Of a stretch of DNA of 64,000 nt, positions 38,101 to 48,764 are shown piece by piece. Both the position numbers and the translations under genes were made by a program. The notes beneath the pieces are model-generated. The model saw only the letters and a program-made list of their open reading frames with translations. It was not told where the DNA came from and did not search any database. The DNA is from Nymphaea colorata (taxonomy: Eukaryota > Streptophyta > Magnoliopsida > Nymphaeales > Nymphaeaceae): positions 12,772,802 through 12,836,801 of the forward strand of contig NC_045145.1 in NCBI RefSeq assembly GCF_008831285.2. The letters are read 5' to 3'. Position 1 is the first letter of the stretch. Each line of letters opens with the position of its first letter.

Positions 38101-41100
38101 GAGTTGGTTAAGATTGGACAAACAGATTGTGATACACACGTGAAGAGTATTGACATGTTAGCTAAGGGCACGAAGCCCATGATCTTCGTCAATCTTCCAC
38201 CTTCATAGCAGGTGTACAACTTGATATTTGAAAATACAAAAGGTAGAAGAATAGTCTTCGCAAAGTATGTTTCTCAAGCATAGAAAGAACGTGTTCATTG
38301 CATAAAGTATACAGTTGCTTCTTCTACTCTCACATGGATGCAGGAACTTGAAAATCTGTCTCAAGATAGAAACAAACATAAAAAATCAGTAAGGCACAAC
38401 AAGAGCTAACATGCTTATGAACAAAAAAAAAAATTGCTACAAACAAAAAGATAAGAAACAAAAATATAGAGTATCATAGGATGAGTTGCGGACAACAGAA
38501 AAACAAAAAAATCGTCAGAAATCAGTTGGAGTCGCTAGAATGTTCAAAAGAGGGAATCAGCAGTAATTGGGGAAAATGGGTAAATCAGCAAGGGGCTTTT
38601 CAATTGAATGTTGGGAATGTCTAGTTGGAGCGTGAGGATGGAAACCCGTCGTCTAACCGATAGGTTTGCCGAAAAACGGTGTGAAATCCGGTGAAAAAGA
38701 GTGTGAAGGGCATTAGTTGATGAGAGAGTTGAGTGCACCTACCTGAACCAAGTGGACGTCGAGGAAGACCCGTGGCGTAGAGGGACTGGGCCAAAGAAGA
38801 CGCGATTCACGGCGGTCGGCGATTTTGAGAACACTGGAAAGAAGAGGATTCAGGACGATTTTGAGGACGCTGGACAGAAAGTCACTTCACCTGTGAGTTT
38901 GAGGACGTTGGACAGAAGATGATTCCCTGGAATTCAACATGATTCACTGAAAATCTTCTTCAGTCATTGAAAAGGAGCTTTGTGAGAAGCAGAGGAGCCG
39001 TTGGGCAGTTGAAGGGTTTCAACGAAAATAAAACCCTTATTCGACAAGGGTTTATGTTTTTCAAGTTTTCTTTTAAATCGTTAAGAAAAGGACATATTTG
39101 TCCTCTGCATGTCCTGACTGCACCCGACTTGTCGTTGACCCGAGTCGGGTGCCCCTCCGATGCATCATCCACTTCATTGGGTGCGAAAAATTGCACTGGA
39201 CACGTGTTAGCCGTGTCTAGCACCATGTCGGGCCGCACCCATCCGTGCATTCGCACCGGTGCGGGCGCAGCAGCCATTCTAACGAATCTGTGTGACATAG
39301 GTGGATGCCTCATAACAGAATGAGAAGGACTCATATGAGGGTGTGCCACAGCCAATAAAACCACTTATGCAGGAATTTACTGATGTTTTTGCTGAACCTA
39401 CTGGGTTATATTTTCTGATATCAGTTTGTAGACTTCATTAAAACATTCTTTCTATTAGCTGTTTGTTTGAAATTTGAAGGTGAAATTTACTTGATGGTTG
39501 ACAAAGGGAAAGGAAAGACTACTATATCAGCAATAGGATTTTCTTCATCAAGTGTAAATGTTGTAAATGTTATACAATCAAGGTCTGGCTCACAGCCTGG
39601 TTCTGTATATGCAAGTGAAGAGCAACCATTGTGGAAAGGAATTCAGGTTGTCACAAAAGATGTGCATCCATAGGCTGCGGTAGCGGTGGCAATGTACAAT
39701 TTGTGTGTAAATATTGTGACGGTTCATTTGTTGGATTTGCATAAGAGTAAAAGCGCATCTATTGAAGATAGCAAATCTTGGACTTCGACCATGTAACAAA
39801 ATTCCTGCAGACAAATTTAGAGAGTATATGAAGTTATAAGAGATTGTTGATCAATGCAAGAGAACAGGCGGTGGTGACAGAACCATGTATCTTATGGTTG
39901 TTGATAAGAAAAGAGAGGCCCGTGAGAATACTTTAGAGACATGTTTTAATTTAGGTGGAAGAGCAGAGTTAGATAAGCTGGGCGGTAAGTTTTTCTATTC
40001 TAGCTGCATTCCTTTCAATGTAGCTAGAAATCCCCATTGGAAGAAGTTTGTGCTTGCATTTGCGAATAGCAAATTGGTTAGATATTTACCTCCAAGCTCA
40101 GAAAGGCTACGAACATCAATTATTAGAGATGAAAAGAATGATGTTTAACAAAAATTGGCTATGACAAAGTTTAAATGAAATTTAAATGGAATAGAACTGG
40201 AACATCAATTGTTTCTTATGGGTGGACAGACATTCAAAGGCGTCTACTAATTAACTTTATTGTTGTTGCTTGTGATGAGCCAGTATTTTTTAAGACAGTT
40301 GATGCATCCGGGGAGTACAAAGATGCTGAATATTTGAAGTGGTTATTTATAGAAATCATCAAAGATGTTGGTCTTCATAAGCTAGTGCAGATCATCACGG
40401 ATAATGCTGTTGCCTGTAAGAGTGTTGGCTTAAGTTTGATGAGTGAGTTTACTCATGTCTTTTGGATTCCATGTGTTGTACATACCCTGAATTTGGCATT
40501 GAAGGACATATGCACTCTACCAGATGAAGAACAAGATCCTCGAGGACATGAACTATTTTCATGGATTCAAGACATGGAAAAAGATGCAAAGAATATTAGA
40601 AATTTCATTGTCAATCACCAACATGCAATCACTCTTTGGTAGTTATTCAGATTTGAAATTATTGAAAGTTGCTGAGACATGGTTTGCTTCCATCATCGTC
40701 ATGTTGAAAAGGTTCCAACGAGTAAAGGAAGCATTAGTTCATATGGTGGATATCAAAGGTTGGAATTTATATCGTGCTGAAGATGAGGTTAAAGCTCAAG
40801 CAATCAAGAACATTATTGTGGATGATAAATGGTGGGATAGGTTGACATATTTTTTGGAGTTCACAGAACCAATTTGGTGCATGTTGAGGGAAGTGGACAA
40901 GGATGAGCCTATGCTTCATAAGGTTTGTGAAATGTGGGATAATATGATTGAGCAAATTCAGTCTATAGTTTTCAAGCACGAAAAGAAATGTATTGTACTT
41001 GATAATTTAGACTTTTTTGACCGCATGCATTCAATACTAGTAGAAAGATGGGATAAGAGCAATACTCCCCTACATTGCATGGCTCATTCTTTAAATCCTA

Positions 41101-42390
41101 AATATTATTCAAAAAGATGGCTAGAAGGAGCTCCTTGATGTGTCCCTCTAAATCAAGATCATGAGATATCAAAGAATAGAATATCATGCATGGAGAGACT
41201 TTATTCAGATCCCTATGTTAAAAAACAAGCTAGTTATGAATATTCAAAGTTCAATGCAGGAAGATTTGAATCTAGTGATGTAGAGATAGCAAGAGAAGAT
41301 GAAGAATTAAGTCCTTTTGATTGGTGGTCAACATATGGATAAAAAATGCCAACTCTCCAAGAATTGGCATCGAAATTACTTAGTCAACCTGTTAGATCAT
41401 CATGTTGCGAAATGAATTGGAGCATATTTTCTCATATACATAATATTAAAAGGAATAAAATCACTAGCAAGCATGCAGAAAACCTCATTTATGTGCACTC
41501 CAATTTGCATCTATTTTCAAGAAAGGATAAAGAATATGGGTATGATACATCTATGATTCTATATTTGTTTATGTTATTTTGTTAATTCAATATTTAACTC
41601 TTTATCTTCTTCTTATAATTAAATGCAGTTGTGGATTATCTCAATATTGGGATGTGGAGGCATAAGAATTCAATTTTGATGGAGAGCGCAACTTACAAAC
41701 TGCTAATCTGGATTTAGCTGATCCTGTTATTCCTATTGATTTTAGTGAAAAGGACTGAAGATAATCAAGAAATTGATGGAGGAAGATTAGAATGATGAAA
41801 AGATTAATACAAGAATGATGAATTTCATTTTATTTTTTTTAATTGTTGAATCATTTGATGAAACAATCCTTAAAACTCTAATGATCTAATCCTTGTTGAT
41901 TTGTAGTGGTTATTTGTTAATTTTTATTTAAATTTTTCTGATATATATTTATACATATAATATAATATAATAATGTCTCGCCGCACCCGCACCGAAGTTT
42001 TTTGGACCTTGCCACATCCTGCACCCGCACCCCGCACCCATGTGACATAGCTCACCACCTACTGCAATTGTAAATTTACCCCAACACCAACAGGATGCAG
42101 TCACTCCCTTCAGAATTTTGCAGAGAAGGTCCACCAAGGGGAAAGGGACTTCCAATACTGATTGGCTGATCAAATGGCAAGGGCCCGAGTCTCCTTTGCC
42201 CATTTGGGGAGCTGAGTTTTGGGGAGGCTCTACTCAACTCCAACAGCGTTTTCCAGACTTTACACCTTGAGGACAAGGTTTTGCTTGCAAGATGTCACAT
42301 AGGTGTGGGGTGAGTGTCGGAGCGGCACATCCCCAAAAATTTAGGTGTGGCGGTGCGGCGAGAATAGTTATTTGTTATTATTAATTTATT

Positions 42391-42445
<55 letters not shown>

Positions 42446-45400
42446 ATAGACTCTATACACTCTACACTACACACTTTATGGATAAATTATATATGAATAT
42501 TATCTATTACATACTTATAAGTTATAATGTATTGTGTATATGAATGTAACGGATTAAACATTAACATGCTTACAAAGTACAAACATTAAACAAGCAAACA
42601 AGAAACACAAAACCGGGACAGAACACAGAAATGGGGAAAAAAATGCTAAACCTTCTTTTTAATGTTAAAAATTTTTAAAATAAAAAATATCAAAAAAGGA
42701 CGAAAATAAGCTTGATGTGGTTTGACCGCACCCGACTCGAGTCAAATGCAAATCGGGTGCGTGTCCAAAATGGACGAAAATGATTGGGTGTGGTCAGCCG
42801 CACCCGACTCTTGTTGACTTGTGTTGGGTGCGAATACGAGCTGTACCCGCACCAGCACCCGAGTTGTGTCGACACGGGTGCGGCAGTCACTTTGCAGCGT
42901 CCGTGTGATTTAGCTTGCAAGGGAGGAGAGTCGTTAAATGATAATAGTCTCTATTAGGGTATACAATAGAATAAGGGTGTCTTTGGGTCGGGTCCATTAC
43001 AGAGGATCCATTTCTGTCAGCCCATATATAAGTCTGGCTGTAATACACTAGACTTATGATTTTCTGGTTAATTAAGAATTAGGGCAGGGTAACCTAATTT
43101 GTGTGCGTGAATCTCTCTTAGTGCTTGGTGTGAACTACTTTGGCAGGTGGCGCCTGCCCAGTTACATGTATTTTTTTCACCTTCAATCGTACAATAAATT
43201 GTGAATCAAGTTAAGAGTCTGATTTTGTCTTAGTGAAGATGGCTAAGCTCCAACTTGCATTACGGGCAGCCCTAGTTGCCTAAATGTGTCACAGAAAACG
43301 TGTTTTATTAAAAAAAAGTGAAAAAAATGTTCAAAACAAGTTAGTCGAAAAAAAGGAAAAAAACACGTGTTTTAAAAAAATGCCAAATTGAAAATGTACG
43401 TGCTTTATTCACATTTTATTCCTTTTTTTTTAATTTTTTATGTTTTTTCACGTTTTTTCATTTTTTCCCTTTGTTTTCGTTTTTGTGATTTCTTCACGTT
43501 TTTTTTTGTGTTTTTTACATTTTTTCATTACCAATTTTTTATTTTCACATTTTATTTTTAGTTTTTTAGCTTTTTTAAAATTTGCCAAGATTTTTCTGAA
43601 AAAAACAACTTTGTCGTGTTATACCGAAGAAAAACCTCGCTGTTTTGTACCTGTAAACTATATTTGTGACAATGTGTGAAAGTGACTTCAACATGGTTGG
43701 GACAAGATTTGACTTTTCGTGTGATTGCTCATTTTCACACAAAATGCTACTATTCACAAACTCCTAGGAGCTTTTTTTTTTTCAATGAAAATCTTAAACT
43801 TTTGCTGTCTTCTGAACTGGGATATGTCATGGACTTGGGGAAAAGAGGGTTCCGTACCCAACACATCTCAGGTTAAAGTGCAGGTATGGTTACGCCAAGT
43901 TTTGTCAAACAAGCACATGATTATTTTGGTCCACCTATTTTTGCAACCAGACTCGAGCCAACAAAGAGTCTGCTGGTTAGGTCAAAAAAGCTTGGGTGCA
44001 CAATAAGCTTTGTCTGTCCAGACTCTGGTTTCAGTCAAAGTTAACTGAGTAGATTTTTATCAAAAATTGTGCTTTCGGTGTTGGTTTTTCTTGGTAAACT
44101 TTCTCTCAATAGTATAATTGTGCAATTCATTGTTTCACTGTCTCAATTAATTAGTTGCTTGATTGTGTTATATTTTCTCATCATTGATATGTTTGATTAA
44201 CTCAGAAACAGAATCACTAATTTGCTTTCTGTGAGCTTATCCATTTGTTTTTTAGACACTTTCAATGCATTTACTTGTATATTTAATTATTATTTGGTTG
44301 TTTTGTTTATTAATTACTAGTTTTGTATATATACTCACTGCACCCATGCCCCAAGTTTTTTGGAAATGGTGCACCCCACACAAGTGGCACAGGAACTGGG
44401 GCACATCAGGCAGTGTTTTGGTTTAATTTATGAAATGATTCTTCTAGCTTCTTAGAAAATCCAACTTACAGTTGAATGGAACAGCTAACCTTACATGCTA
44501 TACGACCACAAGGATGGTTTAATTTTTTCTGTATAATTTTATTAGAGAAAGTGATTAATCTTATCTTATCGTTTGTCACTAATTATTCTAATTTAGCACC
44601 TTGAAGGGTGGTAGCGTATTGGGCGGCAAAGTGGTCCGGCTCTTCTAAGGACTCAAATTCGAGTTTTGGAGTGGTATTGTCACATCCTAGTGCCCTTTAC
44701 GTTTGAACCGTAAAAAGTCCCGAAGCATGGTCTGTGAAAACCCACGGGGAGGCAGTGGCCTCTCTTAGGGCGGTTAAATGAACTTGAATCTGATTTAGCT
44801 TTTTGCATGACACACTATGAATTTGAATGCCACGATGATGACGTTGTAGATATCTTGCCATTGATGTAGTGGGAAGCAAAAAAGTTCTAGCTAAGCAATA
44901 TTAGCAACTCCTAGTAAACTCACAGCGCTGTTATATTGATCCGAAGGATCAGAAAAACTTCGTCCTGGAAATGTTTCATGGGTAAATTTGATACATATGC
45001 TTCTTGGTTGTATGTTGTGTCAACAGTATTTGCATTTTGCTGGGTTGTGTATTGCATTGTATTGGTCGTAGATGTTATGCTCGTTTGTTTTATTGCTCAA
45101 TTCTCCTTTTGGGTGGACTCGTTATAATTTTCTTGAGTTACTCCTTTGATGTTGTAGTGGTTGAGCAAGACAACGATGAAGCAGGTAGTGGCTCCATTTT
45201 GAATCATGTAGAGAAGCTAGAGGACATAAGCAGTACACTGAATTCAGATGATAATGTGCAGCCGTTGGTCCCTCCCGTTCACTATTCACGAGGCCCTACT
45301 GCCACAATCCATCCTGCCACCGCGATTCATCTTCCTAATGTATTCACAGCAAAACAAATTGTCTCCGCCATTTCTGCTACTGAGAACGTTCGTGCCACTT

Positions 45401-45732
45401 GTGCTGTTGTTGCTGCACTTCTGGTCATCATTGCATCTAGTCACGAGACCTCTCTGATTGCTGCCATCGTAAGATGGTTCATCCCTTTTCCACTTTATAT
45501 GTTTCTGTTGACTGATATAACTATTGTTCTTGGGCATGCGTTCTCTAATGGATCCGAAAGCGGAGTACGTGAAGGAAGAAGGAATGTTGGTGCTGATGAA
45601 TATGGTTTCTCAGGTCAACTTGAGAAGGCCTTGGATGTGGGTTGGGTTACGTATAGTGCAATCAGTGGATTATTCATGGATTCTAGCATATACGCAGTTC
45701 TAATGGTATGTGGACTGTCCTTGGTTCAGTGA
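32850..45732 (+). CDS. GET2: GET2/CAML-like ER membrane receptor subunit
   Basis: Likely the plant GET2 protein, which with GET1 forms the ER receptor that takes tail-anchored proteins from the GET3 ATPase (family knowledge). Exon 1 is 32850-33183; exon 2 is 45158-45732. Donor ATGC|GTACGT is phase 1 and acceptor GTTGTAG|TGG needs phase 1; the sum is 909 nt, 302 codons plus stop. Residues 11-17 form the basic cluster RETRRRR that contacts GET3 in this family, followed by IVDRGTDRLAFITGQI, the most conserved plant segment. Residues 36-96 are Pro-rich and probably disordered. Exon 2 carries three hydrophobic segments, about 190-206, 217-238 and 275-300, as expected. The intron is 11,974 bp and full of transposons, yet both exons are clean. 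Exon 1 continues open to 33356, but that part is hydrophobic and unlike the family, so I treat it as intron. A short last exon after 45705 (ATG|GTATGT) is possible. Confidence 0.78.
33534..33630. repeat. (TA)n microsatellite
   Basis: About 97 bases of TA repeat with one interruption (ATACAT), within the long intron of the GET2-like gene. Confidence 0.97.
35032..35119. repeat. (TA)n microsatellite
   Basis: About 88 bases of uninterrupted TA repeat in the same intron. The DNA just after it, with GCTCACATTTTTT, vaguely resembles the right end of the hAT-type family described at 41940-42050, so the repeat may have begun in such an element (inference, weak). Confidence 0.95.
35843..36184 (+). other. 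Possible 5' exon of the broken Myb/SANT-like gene
   Basis: Pyrimidine-rich, leader-like DNA ending at a good donor, CTGTGTAG|GTAAGATCG. It lies 1 kb upstream of the Myb/SANT-like coding region on the same strand. It starts near TAGGTCACGTTTGATGGCC, which looks like a transposon end. The link between the two is inference. Confidence 0.3.
37234..38208 (+). pseudogene. Broken Myb/SANT-like (Harbinger ORF1-type) gene
   Basis: The ATG at 37234 (ACCATGG context) opens MEDSGPSRENLTWIEVEMDY, and exon 37234-37560 encodes a Myb/SANT-like domain of the plant PF12776 type (W..VEMDYLV..L, ending YDPINKCSDVDPQVWSEYI). A phase-0 intron (GTATGT...TTTTTTTCAG) leads to 37644, reading KYPNRKKYKRPKLWRYYDEF, also typical. 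The frame then hits TGA at 37749-37751. The downstream family-like parts are in other frames: TDTCNNMFLDEDTEPF from 37751 and SRSRRNKSAYDKEYYNLL to FVNLPPS ending at 38208. At least two frameshifts have occurred. Such proteins are coded by PIF/Harbinger transposons and by domesticated relatives; no transposase gene is nearby. It lies inside the GET2-like intron. Confidence 0.72.
38950..39300 (-). mobile_element. Left end of a hAT-type element, reverse strand
   Basis: On the - strand the sequence begins CTATGTCACACAG at 39300 and continues through a cluster of GCACCCG/CGGGTGC motifs (39110-39280), then AAACCCTTGTCGAATAAGGG near 39030. The same order is seen in the element at 55404-56488 (CTATCACACGG, the motif cluster, then AAACCCTCGACTTTTGTCAAGGG). 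The other end is not found; it may be truncated. The + strand DNA right after 39300 is gypsy sequence, so it seems to have inserted into, or broken, the gypsy relic. Confidence 0.6.
39337..39417 (+). pseudogene. Ty3/gypsy reverse transcriptase fragment
   Basis: 27 codons read EGVPQPIKPLMQEFTDVFAE then PTGLY, the conserved lead-in to Ty3/gypsy reverse transcriptase (..LL.EF.DVF.EP.GLPP). The frame stops being gypsy-like just after. The chromodomain end of a gypsy element on the same strand lies at 42060-42291, so both may be parts of one insertion that lost its middle when hAT elements entered. Confidence 0.6.
39467..41758 (+). pseudogene. Broken hAT transposase gene (DUF659 type)
   Basis: Separate open pieces in shifting frames make up a hAT transposase: 39885-40148; 40175-40642 with the DUF659-like core (SYGWTDIQRRLLINFIVVAC, LVQIITDNAVACKSVG, FWIPCVVHTLNLALKDI), which holds the catalytic-type Asp in ITDNA and the C..H pair in PCVVH; 40640-41138 continuing SDLKLLKVAETWFAS to MAHSLNPKYYS; and 41290-41758 with DWWSTYG, a stop, then CCEMNWSIFSHIHNIKRN (catalytic Glu region) and HAENLIYVHSNL, the hAT C-terminal dimerisation domain, ending PVIPIDFSEKD. 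No BED zinc finger could be identified at the N end. Frameshifts and stops make it inactive. It likely belongs to the element whose right end is at 41940-42050. Confidence 0.88.
41940..42050 (+). mobile_element. Right end of the hAT element carrying the transposase
   Basis: TA-rich DNA, then CTCGCCGCACCCGCACC, GAAGTTTTTTGGACC, CGCACCCATGTGACAT. The same order (TA tract, GCACCC, AAGTTTTTTG, TGTGACAT) marks the right ends at 56381-56488 and, inverted, at 42292-42440. It is directly followed by gypsy sequence. Confidence 0.7.
42060..43160 (+). mobile_element. Ty3/gypsy chromovirus relic: end of pol and LTR start
   Basis: The + strand frame around 42085-42265 reads QHQQDAVTPFRILQRRSTKG, then DWLIKWQGPESPLPIWGAEF and QQRFPDF, and after a one-base shift HLEDKVLLA. 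This is the C-terminal chromodomain tail of Ty3/gypsy chromoviruses (WLIKWQG...FP.FHLEDKV). Coding ends at a GGGAGGAGAG purine tract at about 42920-42930, after which TGATAATAGTCTC probably opens the 3' LTR, with features such as GGATCC and a TATATAAG near 43025. The relic is split at the codon after LLA by the 622-bp hAT element 42292-42913. The LTR right border is not fixed. Confidence 0.8.
42292..42913 (-). mobile_element. Complete hAT-type element nested in gypsy
   Basis: 622 bp with a perfect palindromic 8-bp duplication CTTGCAAG at 42284-42291 and 42914-42921. Termini: ATGTCACATAGG on the left, the inverse of CTAAATCACACGG on the right. Reverse-strand order: left end, cluster of GCACCCG/CGGGTGC motifs (42725-42890), AT-rich interior, (TA)22 at about 42397-42441, CGCCGCACC motifs, right end. 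No coding capacity. Removing it and one duplication restores the gypsy reading KVLLA followed by the purine tract. Confidence 0.9.
43284..43674. mobile_element. hAT MITE, same family as 17631-17956
   Basis: Its right end is the inverse of CATTGTCACAAATATAGTTT, matching the left end of the 17631 element base for base except for one position. The left end near 43284 reads AATGTGTCACAG, a decayed version. The interior is full of ACGTGTTTT and AAAACACG-like motifs and poly(A)/poly(T), with no coding capacity. The 8-bp duplication cannot be confirmed, so the left border is approximate. Confidence 0.65.
43855..44395 (+). mobile_element. Decayed hAT-type element, GCACCC family
   Basis: The right end at about 44325-44395 shows TATATATAC, CACTGCACCCATG, CCAAGTTTTTTGGAAATGG, GCACCCCACACAAGTGGCACA, in the family order. 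The left part has CCGTACCCAAC and CTTGGGTGCAC near 43855 and 43990. Borders are uncertain and no duplication was found. Confidence 0.5.
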
Positions 45733-48718
45733 TGGTCTTAGCATTTTACATTTTCCTGTAATTTTGACATGATTGTCTGCAACCTTGTCTACAAATGTTT
45801 CTTGTTAAATAAACTATCCAAGAATGCAAAAATGCACGGTTTGATCCGTGAGTTATATTTAGTAATGAAAAGTTTTGCTAATTTGATCCATTGTTGTTTG
45901 AAAAAATAGTGAGATCAACGTCATTGTAATATTCTTGTGGAAGATTTTTATATTCTGCATCATTGTCACATATATCTTGTACGGGTATTTCAGGCAAAGT
46001 TGTATATCTTGAAAAATTCTTGGTAGTTTTTTAAAAAATCTTAAAAATTATAAAAAAATAGAATTAATAGAAATTAATAAAATTTAAAAAAACACGTTTA
46101 ATTTATGTTTTCTTCTGGAGTTTTTTTTTTTTTAAAAAAAAGACGTGTCTTATTGTATGACTGACAAAAGAAGTTTCGTAAGACCTCCGCACGTAAGAGG
46201 TAACTCTCCAATAATGAAGTTCAAAGGAATTGACGGTTTGAGAGGTACGGCACCAGTTAGATACCAAGTCTGCGTCGGAACCTTCTCATTAAAATTTTGA
46301 ACGGCCAGCAACAAGTGTATGGGAAGTAATAATGGCCATATGAGCTAGTTCTATACGTATCGTTATCTTTAAAACGTGACTGTAAAAGGGCTTATTAGAA
46401 ATCATATATGATTTTGATATAATCTTGTGACAGTATTTGACAGAGGTTCGGCGTTGTTGAAATAGTTATTGATTAGTTTATTCCATGTTTCTGTTACTGA
46501 ATCTTGGTGCTAGAAATAAGTTAGAGAATAGAATCAGTTAAAGCTAGCAATCTAGTGAAACAGTTAATCAGCAAGAAAAAGTTTATTTTTTTGATAGAGG
46601 AATTGAAGAAAGATATATAAATTGTTAAAAAATGAAAAATCTTAAAATGCTTTTAAAAGAGTAAACATTCTTCATGCACATTTAAGATAGGGTAAATGTC
46701 ACCGGACTTTTGTCGAATTTCAAACATTAGATGCCAAACTATGCACCAAGTGCAGATCCAACCATTTTTCTTTACCAGATCCGTGTAAATGACATGGATC
46801 TGTGTTTGAGAGTCTGGTGCCATGTGAACCATGGAGTTGATGGCTTCATCATTCATGTATTATTTCAATTTATAAAGGCTATATTAATTGATGCACATAG
46901 TAAAGCATTATGTATGCATTTAACATGAGAACACCTAGTTTGCATTTGATTTCCCACAGATATCAAGTCCGAGGGGATCCGAAATCAATGATAAATGAAA
47001 TCCATAGTTTTAACCAACTGTAGGTTTGAGCATCAACCACCTAGAATGGATCTCAAATCCATGCTATATTGTAAAATGCATGGACTTAAGTTCTGGGGGT
47101 GTTAGACTTCAAAAGATCACCATCGATCTCAAGTCCATGGTAGTCAAAATTCAATTCTAGGGAAACATAAAAGATGACCAGAAAAACCAGTCAACTTTTG
47201 CAATTTGTCTATTTTGATGATGTTGGGCTCGGGAGGGGCGAAGACAAAAACTTTTCATGAAGGGAGACTAAATTAAAGTTTCTAAATTTTGATTAGAACA
47301 GAAATATCATTTTTCAAAATTTTTATATAGAACAAGTGAAATTGTTTTAAATTTATATGTAATTTTTTTTAGGTAGGGGCTCCTCCCTTAAGCTCAAATT
47401 CTCCCGAATCAGCACTAACCTCAACCATTTGCACTTGAAGAATGAAGAAATCAAAGAAATTTAAGTTGGTAGTGTTTCAGATTTCAGCTGATAGGGTAAC
47501 GACTGAGCCTAATGGGGTTAAAGGTCTGAACTGTCAGATTTCACAAAATGGTTGGCCTTCTCGTCTTTGAGAAAGGGGGAGAGAAACACCAAAAAAGGAA
47601 ATTACAGTTACGCAACTCAACAAGTGTGCATATTACAAAAGAAAACTCATTTTTAAGGTTTTTCATGACTGCCTCACTTTTTAAAATACATTTCCATTGC
47701 ATCTTTTGGTCGCCGTCGTCAAGTTATCCCTAACTCCATTTGAGTTATTAGAATCCAATGGCCACACTGACTCTCAACCCCACGTTGCTTTCGCAAGATT
47801 TAGAAAGCTGGCGAACTCAACCAACTAACTCCTCCTTGGAGTCATTGCCTTGGAAGATCAAGGTCAAATGTTCTTGTGTATTCACTCTTTGTGGCTTTGT
47901 TTGGCAAAATTGTTTCATGAATCTGTTTCAAAATTATATTTTTTATATTTGATCTAAGCTTTGAGCCATATTCATGTAACAATTACATACTGTTTTGTTT
48001 ACCAAACGGAGACTTAATAGCCTCAAGGAACATAAAATGGTGGAATGTGTTTGGAATAATATAATATGGGGGTGAACATAAAAAACATTAGATTTTCTAG
48101 AAAAAAAATCTCTAAATCACACATATCACTGAATTCGCCATTCTGTTAGGTCTCTTACATGTATGACAGACTCTTTTTCTTTCATCTGCGGTATGTGTTT
48201 TATTTTCCTTTTTTGCTGTCTTTCTACTGGTTGAGAACTCCAACTTGATTTTTCATATCAGAAAGCATTCATGAAGCTATTATACTTTTTTCATCATCAA
48301 CCAATGTTCTTTGCGCTGGCCCTTTATTAATATCTTTCCTCTACATTAGCATTGAAACCTCTGATTGACTTATCTTTCAATTTGAAAAATCCCCAAGTAG
48401 CGGGGACTTTCACTCTCCCACTTTCGAAGAGAGAGAGGGAGAGAATTGACTTGTGGTCAAAAAATTTGTGTTTTTCTTACATTGCTTGAAAGCCGGATGG
48501 GTGCTCAAATGAAAAATCTTAAAAGCGAGGGCGTGTTTGTAGTATGCTCATTTCTTGAGAGCGTTTTTCGTAAATTAATTCAAACCATGGACCAGTTGTA
48601 CTGGAGAAGGGGAAAAAGAGAAACAGTACAAATGGAATTGCTTAGGGGAAGAGTTGATTTCCACGTCTCCCGTTAGTAGGAGGCGCGGTGAATCGTCTTC
48701 TTCCCTCTCCCTTCATTC

Positions 48719-48763
<45 letters not shown>

Positions 48764-48764
48764 A
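45733..48764. other. Between the GET2-like and carrier genes; no gene seen
   Basis: AT-rich DNA. At 45961 CATTGTCACATATATCTTGT resembles the left end of the 17631/43284 hAT MITE family, but its right end could not be fixed (a weak candidate is near 46435). No coding exon was recognised. The last part, from about 48420, is CT-rich in keeping with a promoter and leader of the carrier gene. Confidence 0.45.
48713..48763. repeat. (CT)n tract in the carrier gene leader
   Basis: Nearly pure CT repeat ending one base before the carrier ATG. CT-rich leaders are common in plant genes; a regulatory role is inference. Confidence 0.9.

Noticed and set aside
35843-38208. A complete PIF/Harbinger transposon around the Myb/SANT-like gene
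   Set aside because: TAGGTCACGTTTGATGGCC at 35843 looks like an end, but there is no inverse partner downstream and no nuclease gene.
46221-46236. Sixteen bases TCAAAGGAATTGACGG identical to a conserved site of 16S/18S rRNA
   Set aside because: Flanking DNA does not continue the rRNA sequence in either direction. A true rRNA or organelle fragment would stay recognisable over a longer stretch, so this is probably chance.
45961-46440. A third complete CATTGTCACA-type hAT MITE
   Set aside because: The left terminus is clear, but the candidate right end near 46435 gives no 8-bp duplication, so a complete element is not claimed.
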